Notes: generated by a model not told the origin, from the letters alone. Shown: positions 1 through 9,080, numbered from the stretch's first letter. The stretch: 16,882 nt of DNA from Nitrospirota bacterium (GCA_020028595.1 JAIBHQ010000003.1:1-16882); one strand, 5' to 3'. Program-made: numbers and translations.

Positions 1-146
1 CGGGAAACGTGCGGATGGGCAAGTACCTGGAGCTGGATCTGAAGGAGACCGATAAAGGCAAAGCCGAGGTCGAGGTCAAGGCCATGTGCGAGAAGCTCCT
101 CGCCAATACAATCATTGAGGAATATCGGTACGAACTGGCTAGTTAA
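1..146 (+). CDS. purS: PurS, FGAM synthase subunit (3' end only)
   Basis: This is the C-terminal 48 codons of a gene entering from the left edge; the reading frame starts at base 3 and ends with TAA at 144-146. The visible protein runs from [10 protein letters not shown] through a lysine/glutamate-rich helix to EEYRYELAS. The N-V-R-x-G-K-x-x-E-L stretch and the closing motif in which the cysteine/leucine helix precedes I-I-E-x-Y are typical of PurS, the small dimeric protein that bridges PurQ and PurL in the three-subunit formylglycinamidine ribonucleotide synthase. The identity is strongly supported by position, directly upstream of purQ and purL. The start and promoter lie outside the window. 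Confidence 0.9.
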   Translation, partial: GNVRMGKYLELDLKETDKGKAEVEVKAMCEKLLANTIIEEYRYELAS

Positions 147-160
147 GGGAGTCCCTTGAG

Positions 161-195
161 TTCACCCGTCACTTGTCACTTGTCACCCGTCACGG
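161..195 (+). repeat. Single-arm heptamer run (GTCACNN x4-5) before purQ
   Basis: Five consecutive 7-base units fill most of the 53-base gap between the purS stop and the purQ ATG. The last four begin with GTCAC (168, 175, 182, 189), and the first (161-167) is a weaker TTCACCC copy. This is the complementary polarity of the GTGAC units seen at 15855 and 16113. No matching GTGAC arm lies within the gap, so this looks like half of the two-arm elements found elsewhere in the window. A TTG inside the run (173-175) is in frame with purQ but is unlikely to be the start. No Shine-Dalgarno sequence is visible between the run and the purQ ATG. Confidence 0.75.
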
Positions 196-199
196 CTTT

Positions 200-879
200 A
201 TGAATTTCGGCGTCATCGTTTTCCCCGGCTCCAACTGCGATCACGACTGTGTCCACGTCATTTCCGGCGTCCTGGGCCAGAAGGCCACGCCAGTCTGGCA
301 TAAGGAAACTTCGCTGACCGGTCTCGATGCCATCATCCTGCCTGGTGGCTTCTCCTACGGCGATTACCTTGAGCGGTGAAGACATTCGCGTCAGAGGGCG
401 GCATGGTCCTCGGGATTTGCAACGGCTTTCAGATCCTGCTCGAAGCGGGGCTGCTCCCAGGCGCCATGCTCCGGAACAAGTCGCTCTCCTTCATTTGCAA
501 AGACGTCCATATCAAAGTCGAGAACGCGGCGACGCCGTTTACCGGACTCTGTGAATCCGGACAGGTCTTGAAGGTTCCCATTGCCCACGCAGACGGCAAC
601 TACTACACCGATCCGGTCACGCTGGCAGCTTTGCAGGCCAACGCGCAGATTATCTTTCGCTACTGCACGACGGATGGAAAAGTCACGTTGGATGCCAATC
701 CGAACGGCTCGCTCGACAACATCGCTGGCATCCGGAACGCCGAAGGCAACGTGTTGGGTTTGATGCCGCACCCGGAGCGCTGCGCTGAGGACGTATTGGG
801 CAACGACGACGGCCGGGTGATCTTCCTCTCGATGCTGGATGCGCTGAAGAAAGCCAAGCTGAAGACGGTGGTCGCGTGA
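200..879 (+). pseudogene. purQ: PurQ, FGAM synthase glutaminase subunit, interrupted by an internal deletion
   Basis: PurQ is the class I glutamine amidotransferase that supplies ammonia to PurL. The first part (ATG 200 to TGA 377-379) reads [16 protein letters not shown] and reaches the conserved GGFSYGDYL. The second part resumes in another frame at about 376 with VKTFASEGG, followed by the nucleophile elbow [11 protein letters not shown] and the His-Glu end of the triad in [10 protein letters not shown], and stops at TGA 877-879. In intact PurQ proteins GGFSYGDYL is followed by a conserved LRxGAIARF segment of about 14 residues before VK. Here only five bases separate the two blocks, implying a net loss of about 37 nt and a frame change. 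Both flanks are otherwise undecayed. A GTG at 376 overlaps the TGA, so reinitiation is formally possible, but the lost residues would still be missing. Confidence 0.88.
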
Positions 880-920
880 TGAGCAATGTGGACTTGGGAT
901 ATCTCGCCGGCGACGTGTAA
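879..920 (+). other. Possible 13-codon mini-ORF coupled between purQ and purL
   Basis: The purQ stop TGA (877-879) overlaps an ATG at 879-881 that opens a 13-codon frame (MSNVDLGYLAGDV) ending in TAA at 918-920, immediately before the purL ribosome binding site. Overlapping stop-start signals of this type normally indicate translational coupling. It may simply carry ribosomes across the gap to purL, or it may be chance. No conserved peptide family is recognised. Confidence 0.25.
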
Positions 921-929
921 GGAGCGGGA

Positions 930-3179
<2,250 letters not shown>

Positions 3180-3192
3180 GGGAGTAGGGGCC

Positions 3193-4677
3193 ATGGGCCG
3201 CACCCGAAAAGAGCTTCCAGTCGCCCCGCGCCCCGCGCCTCGTGTCCCGCGTCCGCAACTCATCACCCCCGACAAATTCCACGACGAATGTGCGGTGTTC
3301 GGCATCTACGGCCATAAGGAAGCGGCGAACATCACCTACCTGGGGCTCTACGCCCTCCAGCATCGCGGGCAGGAAGGCTCCGGCATCGCCGCCTCGGACG
3401 GCGAGCTTTTCCACGCCGAAAAGGGGCTCGGGCTCGTCGCCGACATTTATACCAAGTCGACGATCAAGCGGCTGCACGGCCACATGGCGATCGGCCATAA
3501 CCGCTACTCCACGGCCGGAGGCGGAGGACTCAGAAACGTTCAGCCGCTGACGGTCAATTTCGCTTTGGGCAACCTGGCGTTGGCGCACAACGGCAACCTG
3601 ATCAACGCGCAAATGCTCCGGAACGAGCTGGAAGCCTACGGCTCGATCTTTCAATCCACCACGGACAGCGAAGTCATCATCCATCTGATCGCCCACTCCA
3701 AAGCCGATACGCTGCTCGCGCGCATTGTGGATGCGTTGAGCCAGGTGCGGGGGGCCTTCTCGCTCGTGATCCTCACGGATCAGGGTGTCATCGCCGCACG
3801 GGACTCGTACGGGCTGCGGCCGCTCTGCCTCGGTCAGGTCAAGGGCAGTTGGGTCGTGGCATCGGAGACCTGCGCGTTCGATCTGATCGGCGGGGAATAT
3901 GTGCGGGACATTGAGCCCGGCGAGTTGGTGGTGCTCGACCAACGCGGGCTGACCTCGCTCAAGCCATTTTCCCAGACGCGCGAGGCCATGTGCGTGTTCG
4001 AGTACGTCTACTTCGCGCGGCCCGACAGCAAGATTTTCGGTGACAACACGGTCTACGCGACGCGAAAAGCATACGGGCGGCAATTGGCCAAGGAATCCAA
4101 GGTGCCGGCGGATCTCGTGATCGCCGTGCCGGACTCCGGCGTACCCGCTGCGCTGGGATTTGCCGAAGGAGCGGGGATTCCGTTCGAAACCGGCTTGATC
4201 CGCAATCACTATGTCGGCCGGACGTTCATCGAGCCGGAACAGCAGATCCGCCACTTCGGCGTGAAAGTGAAGCTCAACGCGGTGCCGGACGTTCTCAAGG
4301 GCAAGCGGGTGGTGGTGGTGGATGATTCCATGGTGCGCGGCACGACCAGCCGGAAGATCGTGAAGATGATCCGCCATGCAGGGGCAAAAGAAGTGCACAT
4401 GCGGATCAGCTCGCCGCCCATCATCTCGCCCTGCTTCTACGGCATTGATACGCCGACCAAGAAGGAATTGATCGCCTCCGATCACAAGCTGCAGGAAATC
4501 AAAAAGTACATCACGGCGGACAGCCTGGCCTACCTGAGCCTCGAAGGCATGCTGAAAGCCTCGCCGGCCACGCCGACTCGATATTGCAGCGCCTGCTTTA
4601 CGGAGCAATACCCCATTCCATTTACAAAAGCCGAAGAACTTCAGCTGGGTCTGTTCGAAACCCACCATCAAGGTTAG
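3193..4677 (+). CDS. purF: PurF, amidophosphoribosyltransferase with propeptide and 4Fe-4S cysteines
   Basis: PurF catalyses the first committed step of purine synthesis, making phosphoribosylamine from PRPP and glutamine. The 494-residue protein starts with a 32-residue, proline/arginine-rich leader ending in HDE, before Cys33 in CAVFGIYGH. In processed PurF enzymes the propeptide is removed to expose this N-terminal nucleophile. The glutaminase domain shows QHRGQEGSGI (56-65) and GHNRYST. The phosphoribosyltransferase domain has the PRPP loop VVVVDDSMVRGTT (373-385). Cysteines 267, 414, 465 and 468 have the spacing of the four iron-sulfur ligands of the Bacillus-type enzyme, so a 4Fe-4S form is inferred. 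ATG is preceded by GGAG at 3181-3184, and only 13 bases separate it from purL, so the two are cotranscribed. Confidence 0.97.
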   Translation: MGRTRKELPVAPRPAPRVPRPQLITPDKFHDECAVFGIYGHKEAANITYLGLYALQHRGQEGSGIAASDGELFHAEKGLGLVADIYTKSTIKRLHGHMAIGHNRYSTAGGGGLRNVQPLTVNFALGNLALAHNGNLINAQMLRNELEAYGSIFQSTTDSEVIIHLIAHSKADTLLARIVDALSQVRGAFSLVILTDQGVIAARDSYGLRPLCLGQVKGSWVVASETCAFDLIGGEYVRDIEPGELVVLDQRGLTSLKPFSQTREAMCVFEYVYFARPDSKIFGDNTVYATRKAYGRQLAKESKVPADLVIAVPDSGVPAALGFAEGAGIPFETGLIRNHYVGRTFIEPEQQIRHFGVKVKLNAVPDVLKGKRVVVVDDSMVRGTTSRKIVKMIRHAGAKEVHMRISSPPIISPCFYGIDTPTKKELIASDHKLQEIKKYITADSLAYLSLEGMLKASPATPTRYCSACFTEQYPIPFTKAEELQLGLFETHHQG

Positions 4678-4707
4678 TTGCCCATCAAAAAATAGGCGTG
4701 TTAGGAT
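4678..4707 (+). promoter_or_regulatory. Candidate sigma70-type promoter upstream of the thioredoxin-like gene
   Basis: TTGCCC (4678-4683) and TAGGAT (4702-4707) are separated by 18 bases, directly after the purF stop and about 40 bases before the next ATG. The hexamers match the consensus at four positions each. This would let the redoxin gene be transcribed independently of the purine operon. It is a pattern match only. Confidence 0.35.
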
Positions 4708-4747
4708 GCGGTGTGCTAATTGTCTCACCGTGTTCACGGAGGCCATT

Positions 4748-5266
4748 ATGAAACGCTTATTGCTCATCCTGTTGTCGGCACTCGCGCTTGCGCTGCCGGT
4801 ATTTGCGGCTGGTTTCTTCAAGGTCGGTGAACCGGCTCCGAACTTTGCATTGCACTCCATCACCGGCGCGCCCGTGTCGCTCCAGAGCTTCAAGGGGAAA
4901 GTCGTGGTGCTGGGACTGTTCCACATTTGCGAGCCGTGCCTGATACAGGGGAGCAACCTGCAAAAGGTCCATGAAGCGGTGCAGGGGAAAAACGTCGCGG
5001 TGGTGGGCGTCAACTCCTCGGGCAATTCCAAGGAGGATGTGGCGGAGTTTTTGACGGCGTTTCCTGTGAAGATCACCTATCCCTACCTGCTCGATCCCAA
5101 GAAGGAGACGGACAAGCTCTACGGCGGCGGCAAGTTCATTCCGAACGTGTATGTGATCGATCAGAATGGGATCATCCGTTGGCAGCGGGTGGGAAATATG
5201 GACCTGGCTGGAGCGGACGTGATCATCCAGGAAGTAAACAAGCTGCTCTCAAGCGGAAAAACATGA
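4748..5266 (+). CDS. Exported thioredoxin-fold protein (TlpA/peroxiredoxin-like)
   Basis: The 172-residue protein has an N-terminal signal peptide (MKRLLLILLSALALALPVFA, likely cleaved near residue 20), then a thioredoxin/AhpC-TSA-like domain: VGEPAPNFALHSITG, LQSFKGKVVVLGLFH, a CxxC motif CEPC at 61-64, VVGVNSSG, and the cis-proline region FIPNVYVIDQNGIIRWQRVG. It probably acts as a thiol-disulfide reductant, or possibly as a cytochrome c maturation-type thioredoxin, in the periplasm; the exact substrate cannot be read from sequence. An upstream in-frame ATG at 4706 exists, but the ATG at 4748 is preferred because it has GGAGG at 4738-4742 and opens directly into the signal peptide. It follows purF by 70 bases with a candidate promoter in between. 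Confidence 0.85.
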   Translation: MKRLLLILLSALALALPVFAAGFFKVGEPAPNFALHSITGAPVSLQSFKGKVVVLGLFHICEPCLIQGSNLQKVHEAVQGKNVAVVGVNSSGNSKEDVAEFLTAFPVKITYPYLLDPKKETDKLYGGGKFIPNVYVIDQNGIIRWQRVGNMDLAGADVIIQEVNKLLSSGKT

Positions 5267-5275
5267 ACGTAACGT

Positions 5276-5358
5276 GTCACGAATGATGAGTAATGAGTGA
5301 AAAGCTTTCACGGCTTAGAGCAAACTCTACTCATCACGCATCACTCATCACTGGTCAC
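5276..5358. repeat. Two-arm heptamer inverted repeat (GTGATGA type)
   Basis: The left arm has four 7-base units from 5276 to 5303 of the form GTNAYGA/GTAATGA. The right arm has four units from 5331 to 5358 of the form TCATCAC, the reverse complement of the same motif. The two arms are in the same register around a 27-base centre and pair imperfectly (5 to 6 of 7 positions per unit). The element lies wholly in the gap between the redoxin gene and the next ORF, ending about 15 bases before that ATG. It could act as a weak transcription barrier or RNA stabiliser; no T-run follows it. Confidence 0.8.
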
Positions 5359-5373
5359 TGGAGCTAGGCAGAC

Positions 5374-5613
5374 ATGGATGAGATTGAGGCCGGGATAAAG
5401 AAGTTTCAGGAGTTGGTCAAGGGGCTGGATGCCGCCGTACATGCGGTCGTGCCGGTCAAGCCGACCAACAGCATGTTTCTGATCTCGCTGACCAAGGGCC
5501 CCAACCGCAAGTTTATTACCATCCCGGAAGACGACATCATTGATCTTCCCACCGAAGCCGGCATTCTCGCCAAGGTGACGAAAGTCGTGAAGGACGCCAT
5601 CGCTACGCTGTAG
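5374..5613 (+). CDS. Small conserved-looking protein of unknown function (79 aa)
   Basis: The product is a 79-residue acidic/lysine-rich protein, starting MDEIEAGIKKFQELVKGLDAAVHAVVPV. A first amphipathic helix (about 1-22) is followed by a beta-like stretch with MFLISLTKGPNRKFITIPEDDIIDL and a terminal helix. No signal peptide, membrane segment or metal motif is visible, and I do not recognise the family. ATG is preceded by GGAG at 5360-5363. Codon use matches its neighbours, and it is followed after a short gap by the MBL-fold gene in the same direction, so the two may be cotranscribed. Confidence 0.75.
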   Translation: MDEIEAGIKKFQELVKGLDAAVHAVVPVKPTNSMFLISLTKGPNRKFITIPEDDIIDLPTEAGILAKVTKVVKDAIATL

Positions 5614-5619
5614 CGCGGG

Positions 5620-5640
5620 CGAGAGGCGCGAGACGCGAGG
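5620..5640 (+). repeat. Short one-arm heptamer run (CGCGAGR x3)
   Basis: Three 7-base units of the CGCGAGR type occupy 5620-5640, between the TAG of the 79-residue gene and the ATG codons of the next gene. There is no complementary arm. The last unit ends in GAGG, which doubles as the only Shine-Dalgarno-like sequence for the MBL-fold gene. Confidence 0.5.
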
Positions 5641-5642
5641 CG

Positions 5643-6242
5643 ATGATGAAGCAAATTCTTCCCGGCATCTGGCAGTGGTCCTGGTTTTCGGAAGAAAAGA
5701 AGCTCGACTTCAACGGCCTGTTCCTGACCATCGGTGAACACCGGATTCTCGTGGATCCTCCGCCGATGGCGGCGGAAGACTTGACGCAGGCCAGGCGCGG
5801 CGGGCAGGTGGATTATATTCTCATCACCAATCGCGATCATGAACGGGAGGCGGCGGCCTTGCAGAAAGAATTTCACTGCCAGGTCTGGGTGCCGGCGATG
5901 GACGCGCCGCAGATGACGGTGAAGCCGGACAAGACCTACCAGGACGGCGAGTTGCTGGCCGGGGGTATCTGGGCCGTTCAACTGAGCGACCAGAAAGCGC
6001 CGGGGGAGTCCGCGCTGTTTATCCAGCAGGGCAAGGGCATTCTGATTGTCGGCGATGCCCTGATCGGCAAGCCGCCGGGTGCGGTGGCCATGCTGCCGCC
6101 GGAGAAGTATGCCGATGCCGCCAAAGCGAAAGAAGGGCTGAAGCGGCTCTTAAAATATAATTTTGACACGCTCTTGGTCGGCGACGGCGCCTCCATTTTG
6201 ACGGGCGCGAAGCCGGTCGTTGAACGATTCCTTAATTCGTGA
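5643..6242 (+). CDS. MBL-fold hydrolase-like protein with degenerate metal-binding motif
   Basis: The 199-residue protein has the layout of a small metallo-beta-lactamase-fold protein: an N-terminal beta sandwich (LPGIWQWSWFSEEKKLDFNG, then IGEHRILVDPPP), a central VDYILITNRDHERE and a later GKGILIVGDALIG followed by LLVGDGASI. In catalytic members the central motif is HxHxDH and the last block carries a further histidine. Here it reads T-N-R-D-H (62-66), so the first two histidines are absent, and the later PGHG-like position is GDG. Only D65, H66 and the D of VGDALIG remain, so normal binuclear zinc hydrolysis is doubtful. GAGG at 5637-5640 is 2 bases from the ATG at 5643 and 5 from that at 5646, so 5646 may be the real start. 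The stop codon lies in the next repeat element. Confidence 0.8.
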   Translation: MMKQILPGIWQWSWFSEEKKLDFNGLFLTIGEHRILVDPPPMAAEDLTQARRGGQVDYILITNRDHEREAAALQKEFHCQVWVPAMDAPQMTVKPDKTYQDGELLAGGIWAVQLSDQKAPGESALFIQQGKGILIVGDALIGKPPGAVAMLPPEKYADAAKAKEGLKRLLKYNFDTLLVGDGASILTGAKPVVERFLNS

Positions 6243-6337
6243 AAGGTAAATGGTGAAAAGTGAAAGGTGGGATGATCGGAGGCGGGGCGGTTCTGCCGAG
6301 TCGGCTCGCTAAAGACTTTTCACCTTTCACTTTTTAC
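6239..6337. repeat. Two-arm heptamer inverted repeat (GTGAAAR type)
   Basis: The left arm has four 7-base units from 6239 to 6266 (GTGAAAG, GTAAATG and GTGAAAA forms). The right arm has three from 6317 to 6337 (TTTTCAC, CTTTCAC, TTTTTAC). The arms pair in register around a GC-rich centre of about 50 bases. The TGA stop of the MBL-fold gene (6240-6242) is inside the first unit, and the right arm ends 14 bases before the next ATG. The unit sequence differs from the GTGATGA copies, but the architecture is the same. Confidence 0.8.
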
Positions 6338-6351
6338 TTCTAGCGCTTCCT

Positions 6352-7146
6352 ATGCGTGAGAATGCGTCCGCACAATTGAACCGGCTTGGCAACGAGCACT
6401 TCTCGCGCGGCCATTACACGGAGGCCTACGAGTGCTATGCGAAAGCCCTGGAGCACGATCGCAAAACCGGCGATCAGCGGGCACTCGTGGCGACGCTCGG
6501 CAATGTTGCGAACATCTGTGCCGTGAGCGGCCGGCGGGAGGCCGCACAGCAATATTACGAGGAAGTCCTGGAGCTGCAAAAACTTCTCGGTGATGAGCGC
6601 GGGATCGGCACGACGCTGGCCAATCTCGGCAACCTGCGCGCGGATGGGGCTCAATACGAACGGGCGCGGGCCTACTACCTCGAAGCCCTGGATATCCTGA
6701 ATCGGACGCATGACGAAGCCGCACTGTCGGTGCTCTTTTCCGACCTGGGGTTCGTCGCTCGGGAAACCGGGCAGTACGATGAGGCCATGCGGTACTACGA
6801 GCAGTCGCTGGCCTTGATGAAGCGGCTGGGCAACGAGGGCGGCATGGCTGATGCCTGGCGCATGATGGCGAGGACGCATCTCATGCAACAGCGCTACGAG
6901 GATGCTGTCGCCTGCTGCCGGACCAGCCAGGCGATTGCGGAACGGATGCGCGATGAGTTGCGGACGGGTGGAGCACGGTACGTCATGGCAGGCTGCTGCG
7001 AGCAGTTGGGACGTCTGCAGGAAGCCGCCGATCTGCTCGAGCTGGTGGTCGGGATGGACCGCAAATACAATCTGCCCAAGCTGCAGGAAAACATCGGACG
7101 TCTGGAAGCGCTGCGCGCCCGCCTGGCCGAAGGGGCGCGCGCATGA
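6352..7146 (+). CDS. Tetratricopeptide repeat (TPR) protein
   Basis: The 264-residue protein is built almost entirely of TPR helices: repeated units such as GNEHFSRGHYTEAYECYAKALE (13-34), ATLGNVANICAVSGRREAAQQYYEEVLEL, TTLANLGNLRADGAQYERARAYYLEALDI, and DLGFVARETGQYDEAMRYYEQSLAL, with two or three weaker repeats after them. TPR arrays are protein-binding scaffolds; the partner is unknown. There is no signal peptide or membrane segment, so it is probably cytoplasmic. It overlaps the next gene by an ATGA (7143-7146), indicating translational coupling. No clear Shine-Dalgarno is seen in front of the ATG; the heptamer repeat runs to within 14 bases of it. Confidence 0.85.
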   Translation: MRENASAQLNRLGNEHFSRGHYTEAYECYAKALEHDRKTGDQRALVATLGNVANICAVSGRREAAQQYYEEVLELQKLLGDERGIGTTLANLGNLRADGAQYERARAYYLEALDILNRTHDEAALSVLFSDLGFVARETGQYDEAMRYYEQSLALMKRLGNEGGMADAWRMMARTHLMQQRYEDAVACCRTSQAIAERMRDELRTGGARYVMAGCCEQLGRLQEAADLLELVVGMDRKYNLPKLQENIGRLEALRARLAEGARA

Positions 7147-7583
7147 GCGAGAAAGCGCTACCGGCGCCGGCGTGGAGCGAAGCGCGTGCGCGGCTGTGTC
7201 AATCGGAGCCGATGTTCTACGAACTGGAACCGGGCGGGGCGCTGGCGCTCTCGCTGGACGACGACGGCTGGATTCTGGAGATCACGCCGGATGGCAGGCT
7301 GGTCTGCCAGGCCGGCATGGACATCGAAGACATCCAGAGCCTGCTCTCGGATGGAACCCCGGAAGATCTGGGGACGGATGAGCTGGCCAAGCAGGCCAAG
7401 TATTATCTCCAACCGATGGTCGCCAAGTTCCGGAAGCCGCTGCGCGATGCCGGCTTCGACGAACAGACGGAGATGACCGAGCAATACGTGGCGGTCACCT
7501 TCCAGCGGGCTGTGGACTTCCGGAAATTCGACGACGTGGCGCAAGCAATCCACTGGTGCCGGCAGCAATTTAAGGGGAAATAA
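7143..7583 (+). CDS. Unknown cytoplasmic protein coupled to the TPR gene (146 aa)
   Basis: The product is a 146-residue protein without recognisable catalytic motif. It shows a beta-like N-terminal half (MFYELEPGGALALSLDDDGWILEITPDG, about 24-51) followed by helical DIEDIQSLLSDGTPEDLGTDELAKQA and a C-terminal AVDFRKFDDVAQAIHWCRQQF. There is no signal peptide or membrane segment. The start overlaps the stop of the TPR gene, so the two are likely made together and may bind each other; this is inference from coupling only. I do not recognise the family. Confidence 0.75.
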   Translation: MSEKALPAPAWSEARARLCQSEPMFYELEPGGALALSLDDDGWILEITPDGRLVCQAGMDIEDIQSLLSDGTPEDLGTDELAKQAKYYLQPMVAKFRKPLRDAGFDEQTEMTEQYVAVTFQRAVDFRKFDDVAQAIHWCRQQFKGK

Positions 7584-7589
7584 GTTGCG

Positions 7590-7690
7590 GTCAGGCCGCC
7601 GATGTGCTCGCGCACCGCGCACGCAGGATCCATAAAGCTTTTAAATAGTGGGCGGTGCTCGGTGGACGCGCGCAGTCACGGCGGCCCGAC
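7590..7690. repeat. Imperfect long inverted repeat with AT-rich centre
   Basis: The ends GTCAGGCCGCCG (7590-7601) and CGGCGGCCCGAC (7679-7690) are complementary at 11 of 12 positions, and imperfect pairing continues inward through GC-rich sequence to an AT-rich centre that contains the palindrome AAAGCTTT at 7635-7642. It sits between the 146-residue gene and the methyltransferase. It might be a bidirectional terminator-like structure or a separate dispersed repeat. It does not show the 7-base period of the other elements. Confidence 0.6.
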
Positions 7691-7729
7691 TGCTCCTTGG
7701 GGGTAGGGGGTGGAGGAAACGGGTAGAGC

Positions 7730-8740
7730 ATGACATCCATCCGCACGTTCGGAGAATTTCGCGAGGCGGTGGCGGCGTACCGGCTGCCGCGGATCATCTT
7801 CACGGCCTTGGATCTCGACTTGTTCACCGCCATTGGCGCCACGGCCTGCACGGTGCCCGCACTCGCCAAACGGCTTCGCGTGAGCCCTCGCGGGCTGGAG
7901 ATTCTGTGCCGGAATCTCGCCTGTGCCGGCCTGCTTCTCAAGGCGGGTTCCCGCTACCGGAACAGTCCGCTCGCGCGCAAAGAACTCAATAAGAAGAGCC
8001 CGGCCTGTCGCTGGGCCTACCTCGACCTGCTGCGCGGCCATTGGGACGATTGGTCGCAGCTCACACGGTCGGTCAGGCGGGGACGGCCCGTGGACGACAA
8101 CGACGATCCGGACGAGCCCGCCTACCGGCGCCGGTTCAGCTGGGCGATGCATCACCGGTCGCTCGACGTGGCGCCGAAGATTGCAGCCCAGATCAACCTG
8201 CGCGGTGCCGGGACGCTGCTGGATTTAGGCGGCGGCCCCGGCACCTATGCGCTGGCGTTTTTGAAGCAGAACCCCGTGCTCCAGGCGACCGTCTGCGACC
8301 GCGCGCCGGCGCTTACGGTGGCGCGCGAGATCGCCGCGACCATGCCGCACGGGAAGCGGCTGTCGTATCTGCCGCTGGATTTCGTCACGAAGGCCATTCC
8401 GGGACGGTACGACGCCATCTGGTTCTCGAATGTGCTCCATATTTATTCACCGGAAGAAAACCAGCGGCTGTTCCGGAAGATGGCGAAATCGCTCGCGCCG
8501 GGCGGCCGCCTCATAATTCAGGACGCGTTCCTTCATGATGCGCACGGCCTCCATCCCCAGGAAGCCTCTCTCTTTGCCGTGACCATGTTGCTGTTTACAG
8601 AGCAAGGCAATACCTACTCGGTCCGCGACACCGCGACATGGCTGAAGAGGGCAGGATTCGGCCGCGTGCGGACGCTTACGGTGAAGAAGGGGACGGAGGA
8701 TTGGGACGGGGGAATTCTGGAGGCGACGAAGGCTCGGTAA
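7730..8740 (+). CDS. SAM-dependent methyltransferase of the O-methyltransferase (dimerisation + Methyltransf_2) type
   Basis: The 336-residue protein has an N-terminal winged-helix dimerisation region (about 10-85: LFTAIGATACTVPALAKRL, then RGLEILCRNLACAGLL), followed by a class I SAM-binding fold. Motif I is LLDLGGGPG at 163-171, an acidic post-motif CDRAPAL follows, and the later WFSNVLHIYSPEE (231 onward) and KSLAPGGRLIIQD blocks match this family. Such proteins methylate hydroxyls on polyketides, quinones or carotenoid/bacteriochlorophyll intermediates; the substrate here is not readable. ATG 7730 is preceded by GGAGG at 7712-7716, a rather long spacing. The 3' end overlaps the convergent membrane protein gene by 65 bases. 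Confidence 0.85.
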   Translation: MTSIRTFGEFREAVAAYRLPRIIFTALDLDLFTAIGATACTVPALAKRLRVSPRGLEILCRNLACAGLLLKAGSRYRNSPLARKELNKKSPACRWAYLDLLRGHWDDWSQLTRSVRRGRPVDDNDDPDEPAYRRRFSWAMHHRSLDVAPKIAAQINLRGAGTLLDLGGGPGTYALAFLKQNPVLQATVCDRAPALTVAREIAATMPHGKRLSYLPLDFVTKAIPGRYDAIWFSNVLHIYSPEENQRLFRKMAKSLAPGGRLIIQDAFLHDAHGLHPQEASLFAVTMLLFTEQGNTYSVRDTATWLKRAGFGRVRTLTVKKGTEDWDGGILEATKAR

Positions 8741-9074
8741 GCGTTAAAAATTCTTTCCCTCCGAAGACGATCAGCAGAAAATTCACCGCGGTGGTTACTC
8801 CGCTCGTGATCAGGATTGATTGCGGGACGTCCGGTTTCGTGAGCCCCTGCACGATGGTCGAGATATCCAGCGCGAGTCCCACTGTGCCGTACATCACCGC
8901 AGCCATCAGCGCCCACCGCTGATTCGCCAGCAGGCAACCGATCAACGCAAGCGGAAGACCAAACAGAAAGACTTCCCAGGGCAGGGTGCGTGTCACCAAA
9001 CTGGTTGCTTGCGGGAACGCCGCGGCTCCCATCAGCGTCGCGAGCAGGACGATCAGGGATGTTCGATGGGCCAT
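8676..9074 (-). CDS. Small integral membrane protein of unknown function (132 aa)
   Basis: The minus-strand product has four hydrophobic segments at roughly residues 5-20, 33-50, 53-75 and 84-104, then a hydrophilic proline/serine-rich tail (SSPPEFPRPNPPSPSSP). The tail is encoded antisense to the last 65 bases of the methyltransferase gene, which may explain its low complexity: it may be readthrough past an older stop. The family is not recognised. The start at 9074 is supported by a promoter-like TATAGT placed so that transcription would begin at or next to the ATG. Confidence 0.65.
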   Translation of the reverse strand: MAHRTSLIVLLATLMGAAAFPQATSLVTRTLPWEVFLFGLPLALIGCLLANQRWALMAAVMYGTVGLALDISTIVQGLTKPDVPQSILITSGVTTAVNFLLIVFGGKEFLTLTEPSSPPEFPRPNPPSPSSP

Positions 9075-9080
9075 GTCCCG

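Noticed and set aside
161..195. Heptamer runs as a CRISPR array
   Set aside because: Units are 7 bases with no spacers, and no cas genes are present.
376..879. Programmed frameshifting as the explanation for split purQ
   Set aside because: A frameshift would restore the frame but not the roughly 14 conserved residues that are missing, and no slippery sequence is visible at the junction.
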